Part shown: positions 22,419 through 30,766 of the stretch, in pieces
How positions within the stretch are numbered: the stretch's first letter is position 1
Layout: each line of letters begins with the position of its first letter
Source: Acidobacteriota bacterium
GTDB taxonomy: Bacteria > Acidobacteriota > Blastocatellia > Pyrinomonadales > Pyrinomonadaceae
DNA length: 64,000 nt
Reading direction: 5' to 3'
Assembly: GCA_003223935.1 (NCBI GenBank)
Contig: QHXQ01000026.1
Location: 1-64,000 of the forward strand
Notes under the pieces: generated by a model
The model's input: only the letters and a program-made list of their open reading frames with translations
What the model was told of the DNA's origin: nothing
Database searches by the model: none
Made by a program: the position numbers and the translations under genes

Positions 22419-24686
22419 TTAAGGGTGTTTCTTGCCTCCGCCGCCCGGTGGCCGCCCGCTCGGTGGCGGTTGCGGTTTCGCAGCTTGCGGCGGTGGCCCT
22501 TGTCTGCGTTCCACCTGTGGTTGTGGCTGAGCCTGTGGCGGACGCATCTGCGCAGGCGGTCGTCGCTCCTCTCGCTGTGGCTGCGCTCGCTGCGGCGGCG
22601 CAGGTGGCGGCACGGGGCGCGGCTGCGCAGACACAGGCGGTCGGACTACTTGTGGTCGCGGTTGCGGCTGAGCCTGTGGCCGAGCCGCAGGCGGCGCAGG
22701 CGTCTGTTGCACGTGCCGACGCTCTTGTTGCGCTCGCTGCACAGCAGCTTGGCGGGCCTGTATCGCGGCGGCTCGATTGGCCTCTCTGTGCGCTTCGATC
22801 TGTTGCTGCATGGCCGCGCGTTGCTGTTGTTGGGCCGCCGACATCTGTTGGCGCTCAGCCTGTCGCTGTGCTCTGAGCGTTTGACCTACTTGTTCACCTT
22901 GCGCTCGTTGTGCAGCCGGCTGCTGCGCTCTTTCATTAGCTGCTGGCGGAGCGGCGTTGTTCGGTTGCACTAATACTTGCTGGCGCGCAGCATTGCGCTC
23001 GGCCTGTTGCTGCTGTCGTTGCAACTGCTCCAACTGATGACGTGCGCTGTGGTCGCCGCGCGCAGCCTGCGCCGCGAGCGCGGCCATCTGTTGAGCGCGC
23101 GCTTGATCAACGACGGGTTGTTGCGCGACGGTCGCCTGTCGCTCGTCTCTGAACTGCAACTTCTGCGCGCGCTGCTTATCCGGTACAGCCTCGACCCGTA
23201 GTGCCTGCGCCAAGTCTCTTCTAAACGGCGGCGCAACCGGCGCGGTGCTGGTGATGACGCGCGTGTTGTCCAGCCGCCGCGCGATCTCTGGCGGCACATC
23301 TATCCTGCGGCGCGCGGCGACGGTCTGCATGGCCGCTTGGCGCAACTGATCAACGGCGAGCGGATCGAGCACCGGCCGAACATTAGCGAGCGTCTGCGGC
23401 TCAACTCTTGTGACGACGCGCCGATCTATGACGCGATTGAAATCTTGAGTGGGCACAACCGTCACGGCTCCGGGCACGCTGAGGTTGACGACTTGCTGCT
23501 GCACGATCTGCGTCTGCGTGAGATAGTGCGGTTGCCAGTCCGCGCTGTAGTATCTGGGCGCGTATGGATCGCCCGGCGCTAATGGCACCCAGCCGATCTC
23601 GTTCGCTTGCGTCAACGGCACAAACGCGACGAGCGCGGGCGCATAAGCCGGCTGCGTGTTGATGCTATCCGGCACCCAGAACCATTGATTAGACAGATAC
23701 GCCCAACGACCGTAGTGATAAGGCGCATAGCCCCACGGCTCGGTTGAAACCCAAGTCAAGCCATACGGTTCATCCGTCGTCCAGTAGCCTTGTTGATATG
23801 GCACCCAAGCCGTATCAACGCGCGGATGCCAGCAGTAACCATAACCGCTCACGTCCTGCCAGTCGCCATAGTAGTCTAGGTCTTCGACGCCCGGTATGAT
23901 GTCAGGCACATACTGGTAGCTGACGTAACGATTGTATGGATCGTAGTAGTAAGGATCGTTCAAGTAAGCGTCATAGTTGCTATAGCGCCCGTCGTAGAGG
24001 TTTGGATATTGATAGCTGTAGTAATCGTTCAATAGATTCCCGGCGTAATTCGGCGCGAGGCGTGACAGCACGACATCAGCGGCGGTCTGCCTGACGAGCG
24101 TCAGCACCTCGCCTTTACCGATCTGCCCGCTCCCGCCGAGGCCGACCACCTGCGCCAGCCCACTCAGCACAGAGACGACGGTGTTGCCGTTATCATTGAT
24201 GCCAACCTCATAGAGTCCCGGTTGATTTAGATCGACGGCACAGAGCGGTGTGCCGACTTCAAATAGCTCGCCGGGCGCGAGCGCGCCGACATCGAACACG
24301 GCCGAGCCATCGCGCAACGCAAGTTGAGTTCTACGATTTGACAGAGACAACACGTCGAGCGACGAGCGCGGATTGAGCCGCGCGAAGTTGCGGCCGGTGA
24401 AGGCGAGACTGGCGCGCGAGTTGTCGCGCGCGTAGATGCGATCTCCGACCGTAATGGGCACGTTCGGCGTGGCTGCAATCCACTGCGTAGCTGCGCCATT
24501 ATTATTATCAAGACTGCGAGCCAATCCCACCGCTCCATCCACCCGCTCAATGCGCGCGGCACTCGGCAGCGCTTGAGCCTGTGCGGTCGTTTCGTGTTTG
24601 TTCCAGAGCGCAACGGCTACGCCGCCGAGTAGTGCGCCGAGCAATGCGATGACAGTTAAGTGCGGCCAAACTTTTAGCTTGTTCAT
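22419..24686 (-). CDS. FecR-domain protein with aromatic YxPY/GRWAY repeats and a Gln-rich C-terminus
   Basis: 755 aa from the ATG at 24686 (MNKLKVWPHLTVIALLG), which has GGGGAGG upstream. Residues 8-28 are a membrane anchor. Residues 45-215 are FecR-like (RVDGAVGLAR...ITVGDRIYARDNSRASLAFTG...NPRSSLDVLS). Residues 215-330 are Tyr/Asp/Asn-rich. Then comes a DUF6600-type module (WVPYQQGYWTTDEPYGLTWVS, EPWGYAPYHYGRWAY, WFWVPDS). The last 300 residues are Gln/Ala/Pro-rich, partly coiled coil and ending in proline runs. It is probably a periplasmic or surface structural protein; the FecR-like part is not paired with a sigma factor here. Confidence 0.8.
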   Translation of the reverse strand: MNKLKVWPHLTVIALLGALLGGVAVALWNKHETTAQAQALPSAARIERVDGAVGLARSLDNNNGAATQWIAATPNVPITVGDRIYARDNSRASLAFTGRNFARLNPRSSLDVLSLSNRRTQLALRDGSAVFDVGALAPGELFEVGTPLCAVDLNQPGLYEVGINDNGNTVVSVLSGLAQVVGLGGSGQIGKGEVLTLVRQTAADVVLSRLAPNYAGNLLNDYYSYQYPNLYDGRYSNYDAYLNDPYYYDPYNRYVSYQYVPDIIPGVEDLDYYGDWQDVSGYGYCWHPRVDTAWVPYQQGYWTTDEPYGLTWVSTEPWGYAPYHYGRWAYLSNQWFWVPDSINTQPAYAPALVAFVPLTQANEIGWVPLAPGDPYAPRYYSADWQPHYLTQTQIVQQQVVNLSVPGAVTVVPTQDFNRVIDRRVVTRVEPQTLANVRPVLDPLAVDQLRQAAMQTVAARRRIDVPPEIARRLDNTRVITSTAPVAPPFRRDLAQALRVEAVPDKQRAQKLQFRDERQATVAQQPVVDQARAQQMAALAAQAARGDHSARHQLEQLQRQQQQAERNAARQQVLVQPNNAAPPAANERAQQPAAQRAQGEQVGQTLRAQRQAERQQMSAAQQQQRAAMQQQIEAHREANRAAAIQARQAAVQRAQQERRHVQQTPAPPAARPQAQPQPRPQVVRPPVSAQPRPVPPPAPPQRAQPQREERRPPAQMRPPQAQPQPQVERRQGPPPQAAKPQPPPSGRPPGGGGKKHP

Positions 24687-24952
24687 AAGAGCTGCAACCC
24701 TCCCCTTGATATCCATGTTGCTACATCGTAAACTTGCAAAGGCCATGCCGATTTTTTGCCCGTGAAGGGATAGAGCCTTAAATGTTTGGAGATTGTAATC
24801 GGCGGAGATGGAATGAGAGGGAATGTTGTGATTCGAATAAATTCTCGTGAGCGCAAGCACAAGCGCGCTAGACCATACGGTATGCAAGCGAACACAATCT
24901 CGAATAGCGCGCCAACGTTAGTGTTCGTTATTAACGCCGACAGATAAAGGAA

Positions 24953-24981
24953 GAGGCCGCTGCGCATCTGGCAGCGGCCTC
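24953..24981 (-). terminator. Terminator-like hairpin downstream of lemA
   Basis: GAGGCCGCTGC (24953-24963) and its complement (24971-24981) form an 11-bp stem with a 7-nt loop. T-rich sequence flanks both sides, so it could act in either direction. The remainder of 24687-25001 shows no gene. Confidence 0.75.
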
Positions 24982-25001
24982 TCTCTATTTTCACATGGCG
25001 A

Positions 25002-25640
25002 CTAACGCGAGTTTGAGTTGCCTTGATTGCGCCGCAAGGATTCGGAGTTGATGGTCGGCGCTTGACGCGCGCGATCTTCGGCTTGGAAGTAAGGCTCTTC
25101 TTTGAAGCCGTAAATCTTGGCGGCGATCACCATCGGGAACTGACCGCGCGCAGTGTTGTAGTCTTGCACCGCAGTATTGTAATCCTGCCGCGCGACGGCG
25201 ATGCGGTTCTCCGTGCCTTCGAGCGAATCTTGAAATTTCTGGAAGCTCTCGCTCGAACGTAGTTGCGGATAGTTTTCAACGAGCGACAGCAACCGGCCGA
25301 TTGTCCCGCCGAAGCTATTGTTCGCCGCGATGATCTTCTCTTTCTGTTCGGGCGACTTGTCGCCATTCTCGCCCTGCGGCGGTTCATGCGTCGCGTTGAG
25401 CAACTGCGAGCGCGCCTGCGCGATCTGGCCGAAGACCTCTTGCTCTTGCACGCCCGCTGCCTTCGCCGCCTCGAACAGATTCGGAATCAGATCGGCACGG
25501 CGCTGCAACTGCGCCTCGATGTTCGCCCACTTAGCCTTAACGTTCTGCTGTTTGGTTTGCAGCGTGTTATAGCCACACCCGCTCGCGGTCGCAGCGATGA
25601 AGACCACTGCGCCAAGTAACAGAATTTGCTTCTTGTTCAT
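25002..25640 (-). CDS. lemA: LemA-family lipoprotein
   Basis: 212 aa. The signal ends in a lipobox with Cys22 (ATASGCGYN). The LemA core follows: NTLQTKQQNVKAKWANIEAQLQRRADLIPNLFEAAKAAG, then LVENYPQLRSSESFQKFQDSLEGTENRIAVARQDYNTAVQDYN. The C-terminus is GFKEEPYFQAEDRARQAPTINF-like. LemA proteins are helical-bundle membrane-anchored proteins of unclear function that are often encoded with TPM-domain proteins, as here with one gene between them. Confidence 0.95.
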   Translation of the reverse strand: MNKKQILLLGAVVFIAATASGCGYNTLQTKQQNVKAKWANIEAQLQRRADLIPNLFEAAKAAGVQEQEVFGQIAQARSQLLNATHEPPQGENGDKSPEQKEKIIAANNSFGGTIGRLLSLVENYPQLRSSESFQKFQDSLEGTENRIAVARQDYNTAVQDYNTARGQFPMVIAAKIYGFKEEPYFQAEDRARQAPTINSESLRRNQGNSNSR

Positions 25641-25712
25641 ACTTTCTCTCCTTCAACTACAAATGACACTCTACAGAGACGAATGAAAACTCGCGCCAGC
25701 GACGCGGGCGGC

Positions 25713-26447
25713 TCAGGCCGCGACGTTCATACGATCCACGGTGGCGACGACGCGCTCGATCTGCGCCAGATACGCGGCGAACAGTTCGTTGGCCTCTACG
25801 TCTGTGTCCGGGCGCGCGTCCTGCTCGCGCAAATCGAAGATACTTTCAAACGGTTCGCCGTCAAGCCCGAGTTGCTTGACGGTCGCGCGCACGATGTCGC
25901 GTTTGAGGACGGGCGGTTCCATACCGCTCAACAGCAACACCGGCGCGAATAGCACGGCGAAGCTCGTCAAACTGTCGCTCATCAGGTCGCACAGTTTCTC
26001 GATGGAGATGGACGCTGGGATGTAGAGCCGGCGTAACTGAATCAGTTTGCTCCGTAATTCGTACTCGGTCTGATGGCGCAGGTTCGCGTTCGTCAAGCGC
26101 AACGTCTCGAACGGGTCAACGCCGTAGAGCACGACGCGCGCGCGGCTCATCTGTTGAAACTCAATCGGGAACACATCGGCCGCATCGTTCAATTCGTCGA
26201 GCGTGAAATAGACCGGCAGCGGATGGCCCAAACGCTGCCACTCACGCATCGGCGCTTGCGCCAGACGCAAATCCTCCGGTGTGATCCGGTGCAAAGCGAT
26301 GAGCAGGTTGTAATCCGAACTCTGCACTTCGCGGTCGCCCGCCGCCGCCGAGCCATACATCAACACGGAGGCAAGGTTCTCGCCATGCGTCGCCTGCAAG
26401 TCACCAATCAAATGATTGAGCGCTTCATGCGCAACCTGATTAGCCAT
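25713..26447 (-). CDS. Nucleotidyltransferase-fold protein with altered active site
   Basis: 244 aa. SVLMYGSAAAGDREVQSSDYNLLIAL is the GS...D-x-D signature of the Pol-beta-like nucleotidyltransferase superfamily, but the second metal-binding Asp is Asn47 (SDYN in place of SDxD). The rest is mostly helical. The Asp-to-Asn change suggests weak or no catalysis, or a ligand-sensing role. It sits between lemA and the TPM-domain gene on the same strand. No toxin-antitoxin partner (HEPN) is adjacent as a separate gene, though the C-terminal helical region could supply such a domain. Confidence 0.7.
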   Translation of the reverse strand: MANQVAHEALNHLIGDLQATHGENLASVLMYGSAAAGDREVQSSDYNLLIALHRITPEDLRLAQAPMREWQRLGHPLPVYFTLDELNDAADVFPIEFQQMSRARVVLYGVDPFETLRLTNANLRHQTEYELRSKLIQLRRLYIPASISIEKLCDLMSDSLTSFAVLFAPVLLLSGMEPPVLKRDIVRATVKQLGLDGEPFESIFDLREQDARPDTDVEANELFAAYLAQIERVVATVDRMNVAA

Positions 26448-26459
26448 AAACCTCCAAAG

Positions 26460-26574
26460 GCTGTCCGCTGTCCATAGTCAGTTGTCCGTCGTTCTTTGTT
26501 TGGTTGGTCGCCCGTTTCATCTTTAGCGTTCAACGTGCACAGCAGACGCAACTGACAACTGACTACGGACAGCT
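26460..26574. repeat. Heptamer-type hairpin between the TPM-domain and nucleotidyltransferase genes
   Basis: Left side: CTGTCCG, CTGTCCA, TAGTCAG, TTGTCCG (from 26461). Right side: ACTGACA, ACTGACT, ACGGACA (26551-26571). The arms pair imperfectly across about 55 bp. Confidence 0.7.
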
Positions 26575-27423
26575 TTACCAGCTTCCGCCAGCACCGCCGC
26601 CGCCGAAATCACCGCCGCCACCGAAACCGCCAAAGCCGCCGGAGCTACCGCTTGCGCCGCCGAAGCCGCCGCCACCCCAACCGCTCGAACTGCTGCGCCC
26701 GCTACTGCCCATTGCGTTGAAGAGCGTGTTGAGCAACAGCAAGTTCATACAACCACTGCCGCCGCCACCGCGCCGCCGGTTCGACAGGATGAAGATGAGC
26801 ACGATCAGAATAATGAAGGCAATGCCGCAAGGCGAAAACCCCAAACCACTGTTGCCGCCACTGCGCTGACGTGGGTGATACGCTTGGCTCTGATCAAGGC
26901 CCGCAATGCTGAAGCCGCGCTTCTCTGCAAGCGTGGCGACGTAGGTCTCGACTGTGTCGGAGATGCCTTTCGCGTAGTTGCCCTGTTTGAACGGCGGCAC
27001 GAGTCGCTCGCGTTGAATCTGACCTAGCAGCCCATCAGGTAAGTCGCCTTCAAGATGTCTGCTCACTTGCGTCTGGTATTTGTGATCGTTGATGGCCACG
27101 AGCAGAATCAATCCGGCCTGATCGCTCTCCTTCGAACCGATGCCCCAGCCGCGCGCCACTGCCAGCGTGTAATCGAAGATGTCCTGATCACCAGTCGTCG
27201 GCACAGTCACGACGGCGAACTCGATATCGGCGCGGTCTTTCAAATTTTGCAGAATCGTTTCCAGCCGCGCCTTCGTCGCCGCATCAATTACATTTGCGTA
27301 GTCGTTGACGAAGCCCGTAGGCGGCGGCAGCGGCGACTGTGTCGTCTGCGCATGCGCCAAGCGGCTGCACAGCAAGCAGAGGAGTAGGACGAAAAGGCTG
27401 CGTATAAATATGCGTCGGTTCAT
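26575..27423 (-). CDS. TPM-domain (YgcG-like) membrane protein
   Basis: 282 aa from the ATG at 27423 (MNRRIFIRSLFVLLLCLLCS), chosen because it gives a clean signal peptide ending HAQ. The TPM domain occupies about residues 35-170 (GFVNDYANVIDAATKARLETILQNLKDRADIEFAVVTVPT, then RGWGIGSKESDQAGLILLVA). One transmembrane segment (GIAFIILIVLIFILSN) follows. The C-terminal 60 residues are Gly/Ser-rich with a terminal GGAGGSW, the usual end of this family. Members are found with LemA; a role in membrane protein turnover or repair has been suggested for TPM proteins. Confidence 0.9.
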   Translation of the reverse strand: MNRRIFIRSLFVLLLCLLCSRLAHAQTTQSPLPPPTGFVNDYANVIDAATKARLETILQNLKDRADIEFAVVTVPTTGDQDIFDYTLAVARGWGIGSKESDQAGLILLVAINDHKYQTQVSRHLEGDLPDGLLGQIQRERLVPPFKQGNYAKGISDTVETYVATLAEKRGFSIAGLDQSQAYHPRQRSGGNSGLGFSPCGIAFIILIVLIFILSNRRRGGGGSGCMNLLLLNTLFNAMGSSGRSSSSGWGGGGFGGASGSSGGFGGFGGGGDFGGGGAGGSW

Positions 27424-27525
27424 TGAGTGGAGTGCATCATACAGGCAAAGAGCCGAAGGCAAAAGTGAAAACTGAACGCGGTCGAGATGCTGTCCGCTCG
27501 TTACAAGGATTGAATAAGCCTTCGT

Positions 27526-28317
27526 TCATCCTTCAATCAAGCGATGCAACACATAGAAGAACGCCACGCCCGCAAATACGACGATGGAGACGAACGGGTT
27601 CTTACGCTCCATATGATTTACTTCTGGAATGAGGTCGCTCGCGGCCACGTACAGCGTGACGCCAGCCGAGAAAGGCAGCGCATAAGCCACCGCCGCGTTT
27701 ACCCGCGCCTCAAGCAACGCCACGCACAGCACGCCGCCCAGCGTCGCCGCGCCCACTACCAGTGTGGCCAGCAACGCACTGCGCGCCGTCCGGCCAGAGG
27801 CCAGCATGATCGAAGCGGCCGTGAATCCTTCCGGCACTTTGTGCAGCAGAATCGCCACGAAGACAAGTACGCCCACTTTGAAGTTGACCAGAAACGCAGC
27901 GGCTACCGAGACACCATCGAAAAATGTATGGATGGAAAGCCCGCCGATGGCTGCGTAGGCGGCTGAAGATCTGAGCAACGCCTCCGTGTGTGTCTCAGCA
28001 CCGAAGTGAAAATGGGGCGCGAGCGTATGCTCGAAGAAGTGTATGAGCAGATAGCCGGTCAGCAACAGCGTCGTCGCGCCCAGCACAGCATGACTGACCT
28101 CCGCCTGCGGCTGCCCGTTCAGCCACAGGCGCACGACCTCCGGCATAATCTCGATAAAGATAGCCGCCAGCATGAAGCCCGCGCCCAACGCGATCAAATA
28201 GCGCAGCGCTTGCGCATCTTGCGTCACTCGATTAGGGCGTGCTAACAACAAACCGCCAACAACATTTGCCAGGGCTACTAGCGCACCGAATAGTAGCAGG
28301 CCGCCAAAACCATTCAT
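27526..28317 (-). CDS. ZIP-family divalent metal transporter
   Basis: 263 aa with about eight hydrophobic segments. The family signature is present: LSIHTFFDGVSVAAAFLVN (TM4) and LHKVPEGFTAASIMLASG (TM5), with His and Glu metal ligands. A His-rich loop (HFFEHTLAPHFHFGAETHTE) lies before TM4. ZIP proteins move zinc or iron into the cytosol. The end of the chain is close to the TPM gene but a separate start is clear. Confidence 0.92.
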   Translation of the reverse strand: MNGFGGLLLFGALVALANVVGGLLLARPNRVTQDAQALRYLIALGAGFMLAAIFIEIMPEVVRLWLNGQPQAEVSHAVLGATTLLLTGYLLIHFFEHTLAPHFHFGAETHTEALLRSSAAYAAIGGLSIHTFFDGVSVAAAFLVNFKVGVLVFVAILLHKVPEGFTAASIMLASGRTARSALLATLVVGAATLGGVLCVALLEARVNAAVAYALPFSAGVTLYVAASDLIPEVNHMERKNPFVSIVVFAGVAFFYVLHRLIEG

Positions 28318-28534
28318 GCCGGGTCAGTAGGCTAGGCTGATTGCTATGTGGATTAAACGAGCTTCGGGGGCGCCACTATACAAGATGTAAGTAGAAAGTG
28401 ACAGACGTTGAAGACTGTTTCGTATGCTTAAGGTTAGAGAGAACATCAGACACGTTTAAGCAAGATAGGCAACAGGTAGCAATTTCTTACACGAAATGGT
28501 GCTTAAAAATCTTTGTTCGACAGTGTTTTTGCTC

Positions 28535-28564
28535 TTGACAGCCCTCCGCGCACGGGCGTACTAT
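28535..28564 (+). promoter_or_regulatory. Sigma70-type promoter of the dcw cluster
   Basis: TTGACA (28535-28540) is a perfect -35, followed after 18 bp by TACTAT (28559-28564). Transcription would start near 28571, about 110 nt before mraZ. The surrounding gap 28318-28681 holds no gene. Confidence 0.75.
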
Positions 28565-28574
28565 GCGCGGCGGG

Positions 28575-28599
28575 TGGGAAAAAGTGGCTCGAAGTGGAC
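28575..28599 (+). promoter_or_regulatory. Probable MraZ operator: three TGG-repeats at 10-bp spacing
   Basis: TGGGA (28575), TGGCT (28585) and TGGAC (28595) recur exactly every 10 bp, as in known MraZ-binding regions (TGGGA-N5 repeats). They lie just downstream of the -10 box, so MraZ could repress its own cluster. Confidence 0.75.
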
Positions 28600-28681
28600 T
28601 CTTCAGAGCACTTGGCGCTAACCGTTTAAGTTCTACTTTAAGTTTTAAGCATTCCTCGCCCCAGCCGACCGTCGAAGCCTT

Positions 28682-29122
28682 ATGTTAAGAGGTAATTACA
28701 CGGCGCGAATTGACGGCAAAGGACGACTCAAAGTACCGACCGCATTCCGCCGTTACATCCAAGAGCATAACGGGGCGGAGGTTTATTTGACAAGCCTGAC
28801 CGGAGAGAACGTGCGCATCTACCCGCTCAATGAATGGGAGAACATCGAGCAACGGCTGGCACTGCTGCCCTCGATGGATCCGGCGCGCCGCCGATTTCTC
28901 GACCGCACCAACTACTACGGCCAGCAAGCGACGATGGACAATCAAGGCCGGATTCTGATTCATCCGCTCCTGCGTAAAAGTGCTGGCGTCATGGGCGATG
29001 TAGTCGTGCTTGGCTATCTGACTTATTTAGAGATCTGGGAACTAGAGCGCTTCCAACAGCGTCTGCTCTCCGACCCCTACACAGAAGAGGACGAAGCCGC
29101 CATCGCGCGGCTAGGAATTTAG
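28682..29122 (+). CDS. mraZ: Transcriptional regulator MraZ
   Basis: 146 aa. Two SpoVT-AbrB-like swapped-hairpin domains: MLRGNYTARIDGKGRLKVPTAFR at the start and ATMDNQGRILIHPLLRKSAG in the middle. MraZ is a ring-forming DNA-binding protein that represses the dcw operon and is its conserved first gene. The operator seen upstream supports autoregulation. Length is typical. Confidence 0.97.
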   Translation: MLRGNYTARIDGKGRLKVPTAFRRYIQEHNGAEVYLTSLTGENVRIYPLNEWENIEQRLALLPSMDPARRRFLDRTNYYGQQATMDNQGRILIHPLLRKSAGVMGDVVVLGYLTYLEIWELERFQQRLLSDPYTEEDEAAIARLGI

Positions 29123-29142
29123 AAAGTACTGAGTTTATGAGT

Positions 29143-29198
29143 ACTGAGCTAACAATAGAAGTCTTTCACTCAGCACTCAGCACTCAGCACTCAGCACT
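29143..29198. repeat. Heptamer hairpin CAGCACT between mraZ and rsmH
   Basis: Four identical tandem units CAGCACT run from 29171 to 29198. The left side has AGTACTGAG-type sequence (29125-29148) giving partial pairing. Confidence 0.85.
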
Positions 29199-29225
29199 AT
29201 TCTTTGACATCACGGGGCGGTGGTG

Positions 29226-30200
29226 ATGCCAGCGCCCGGAGGGGGGCCGGACGCGCCCCATCGCCCCGTGTTACTGCACGAGACGGTGCAGTACTTAGCG
29301 CCAGAGCGCGGCGGGTTGTTTGTGGACGCAACGCTGGGTCTTGGCGGGCACAGCGAAGCGCTCCTTGCGGCTTCGCCACAGACGCGCGTGCTCGGAATTG
29401 ATCGCGACCGCGAAGCACTCGCCTACGCTCGCCGCCGCTTGGCGCACTTCGGCTCGCGCTGCCAACTCGTGCATGCGAACTTCCGCGAGTTGCCGCGAGT
29501 GCTCGTCGAAGCTGGCGAGCGAGAGGTGAGCGGCGTGCTCGCCGATCTGGGCGTCTCTTCGTTGCAGTTCGATAGCCCCGCGCGCGGCTTCAGTTTTCGG
29601 CATGACGCGCCGCTCGACATGCGTATGAACGTCGAGAGCGACGAGGAGACTGTCGCCCAGTTGCTCGCGCGTCTGTCGGAAGCGGAGATCGCGCGCATCA
29701 TCTTTGAATATGGCGAGGAGCGACGATCAAGACGCATCGCGCGTTTGATCGTCGAGCGGCGCGAAGCGGGGCGACCCGTCGAGACGACGGCCGAGTTGGC
29801 GGAACTCGTCACGCGCGCTGTCGGGCGCAAACGAACGGATCGGATTCATCCGGCGACGCGCACGTTCCAAGCTCTGCGCATCGCCGTCAACCGTGAACTC
29901 GAAGGCTTGGCCGAGTTCATTGAAACGTCTGTTGATCTTTTACAACCGCAAGGACGGCTCTGCGTAATCAGCTTCCACTCGTTGGAGGATCGGATCGCGA
30001 AGCGCACGCTTCGTCGTCTGAGCGGCCATTGCGAGTGCGACGTGCGCGCGCCTGCGTGCAGTTGCGGCGCGCGCCGTGCGGTCGAAATCCTGACGCGCCG
30101 GCCCGTCACGCCGACCGACGAAGAGGCGGAGGAGAATCCGCGCGCACGTAGCGCCAAGCTGCGCGCCGCACGAAAACTCGGGCCGGACGAACAAGATTGA
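29226..30200 (+). CDS. rsmH: 16S rRNA (cytosine-1402-N4)-methyltransferase
   Basis: 324 aa from the ATG at 29226; two GTG codons just upstream are alternatives. The SAM-binding loop [55 protein letters not shown] and the C-terminal [14 protein letters not shown] are diagnostic. It methylates C1402 in the ribosomal decoding site. Standard second gene of the dcw cluster. Confidence 0.96.
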   Translation: MPAPGGGPDAPHRPVLLHETVQYLAPERGGLFVDATLGLGGHSEALLAASPQTRVLGIDRDREALAYARRRLAHFGSRCQLVHANFRELPRVLVEAGEREVSGVLADLGVSSLQFDSPARGFSFRHDAPLDMRMNVESDEETVAQLLARLSEAEIARIIFEYGEERRSRRIARLIVERREAGRPVETTAELAELVTRAVGRKRTDRIHPATRTFQALRIAVNRELEGLAEFIETSVDLLQPQGRLCVISFHSLEDRIAKRTLRRLSGHCECDVRAPACSCGARRAVEILTRRPVTPTDEEAEENPRARSAKLRAARKLGPDEQD

Positions 30201-30216
30201 TGAGCAAAATAGAAAG

Positions 30217-30615
30217 ATGAGGAGACTACCGCAGCAACAGAATAACTCAAACGTGGCGCGCGAGCGTGACGAGCGCGCCGACCGTCGTCAGCTTGTACTG
30301 CTGGTCGGCGGGTTGCTGCTGGCCGGCGGATTCGTCGTCGCCATCTGGCAGCATTTTTCGGCCGTGCAGTACGGTTACAAGAACGAGGCGTTGCGCCAAG
30401 AACACGCGCGTCTGCTTGCGGAGCAGCAGCAGTTGCAACTGGCGTTGGATGAGGCCGCCGCGCCGGCTGCACTCGAACGCGCCGCACGGCAACTGGGTAT
30501 GCAGTCGGCTCGTGCAACGCAGATAGGCGGCGCGCGTCGCACTGGAGCCGAAAGAGCAGCGCAACCGGCTGCGGCGCTGGCGGGCGCGACCGTCGCTGGC
30601 GCGCTCAACCGTTGA
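30217..30615 (+). CDS. ftsL: FtsL/FtsB-like divisome protein
   Basis: 132 aa. A basic cytoplasmic N-terminus leads into one membrane segment (QLVLLVGGLLLAGGFVVAIWQ, about 25-45) and a short coiled coil (NEALRQEHARLLAEQQQLQLALDEA), then LERAARQLGM, the usual FtsL layout. Position between rsmH and ftsI is the standard FtsL place. FtsL with FtsB and FtsQ activates FtsWI. The C-terminal Ala/Arg-rich tail of 35 residues is extra. Confidence 0.8.
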   Translation: MRRLPQQQNNSNVARERDERADRRQLVLLVGGLLLAGGFVVAIWQHFSAVQYGYKNEALRQEHARLLAEQQQLQLALDEAAAPAALERAARQLGMQSARATQIGGARRTGAERAAQPAAALAGATVAGALNR

Positions 30616-30766
30616 GCCGCATGTTGTCAAACGGATAATGCGCGTTGCAGCAAACATTCTCTCCCAACACGCGCACGCCGCCTGTAAGTTCGCAATGACG
30701 AGTATGCCGCCCGACCAGAAGTGATTAGCGTGCACGCACGATTTTGCAGTCAAGTGGTTTTCGCCT

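Noticed and set aside
22338..22973. Leu/Arg-rich plus-strand frames opposite the Gln-rich gene
   Set aside because: They are the complement of the Gln/Pro codons of the 22419-24686 gene and have no ribosome-binding site or family features.
29171..29198. Tandem repeats that could be taken for a CRISPR array
   Set aside because: Units are 7 bp with no spacers, and no cas gene is in the window.
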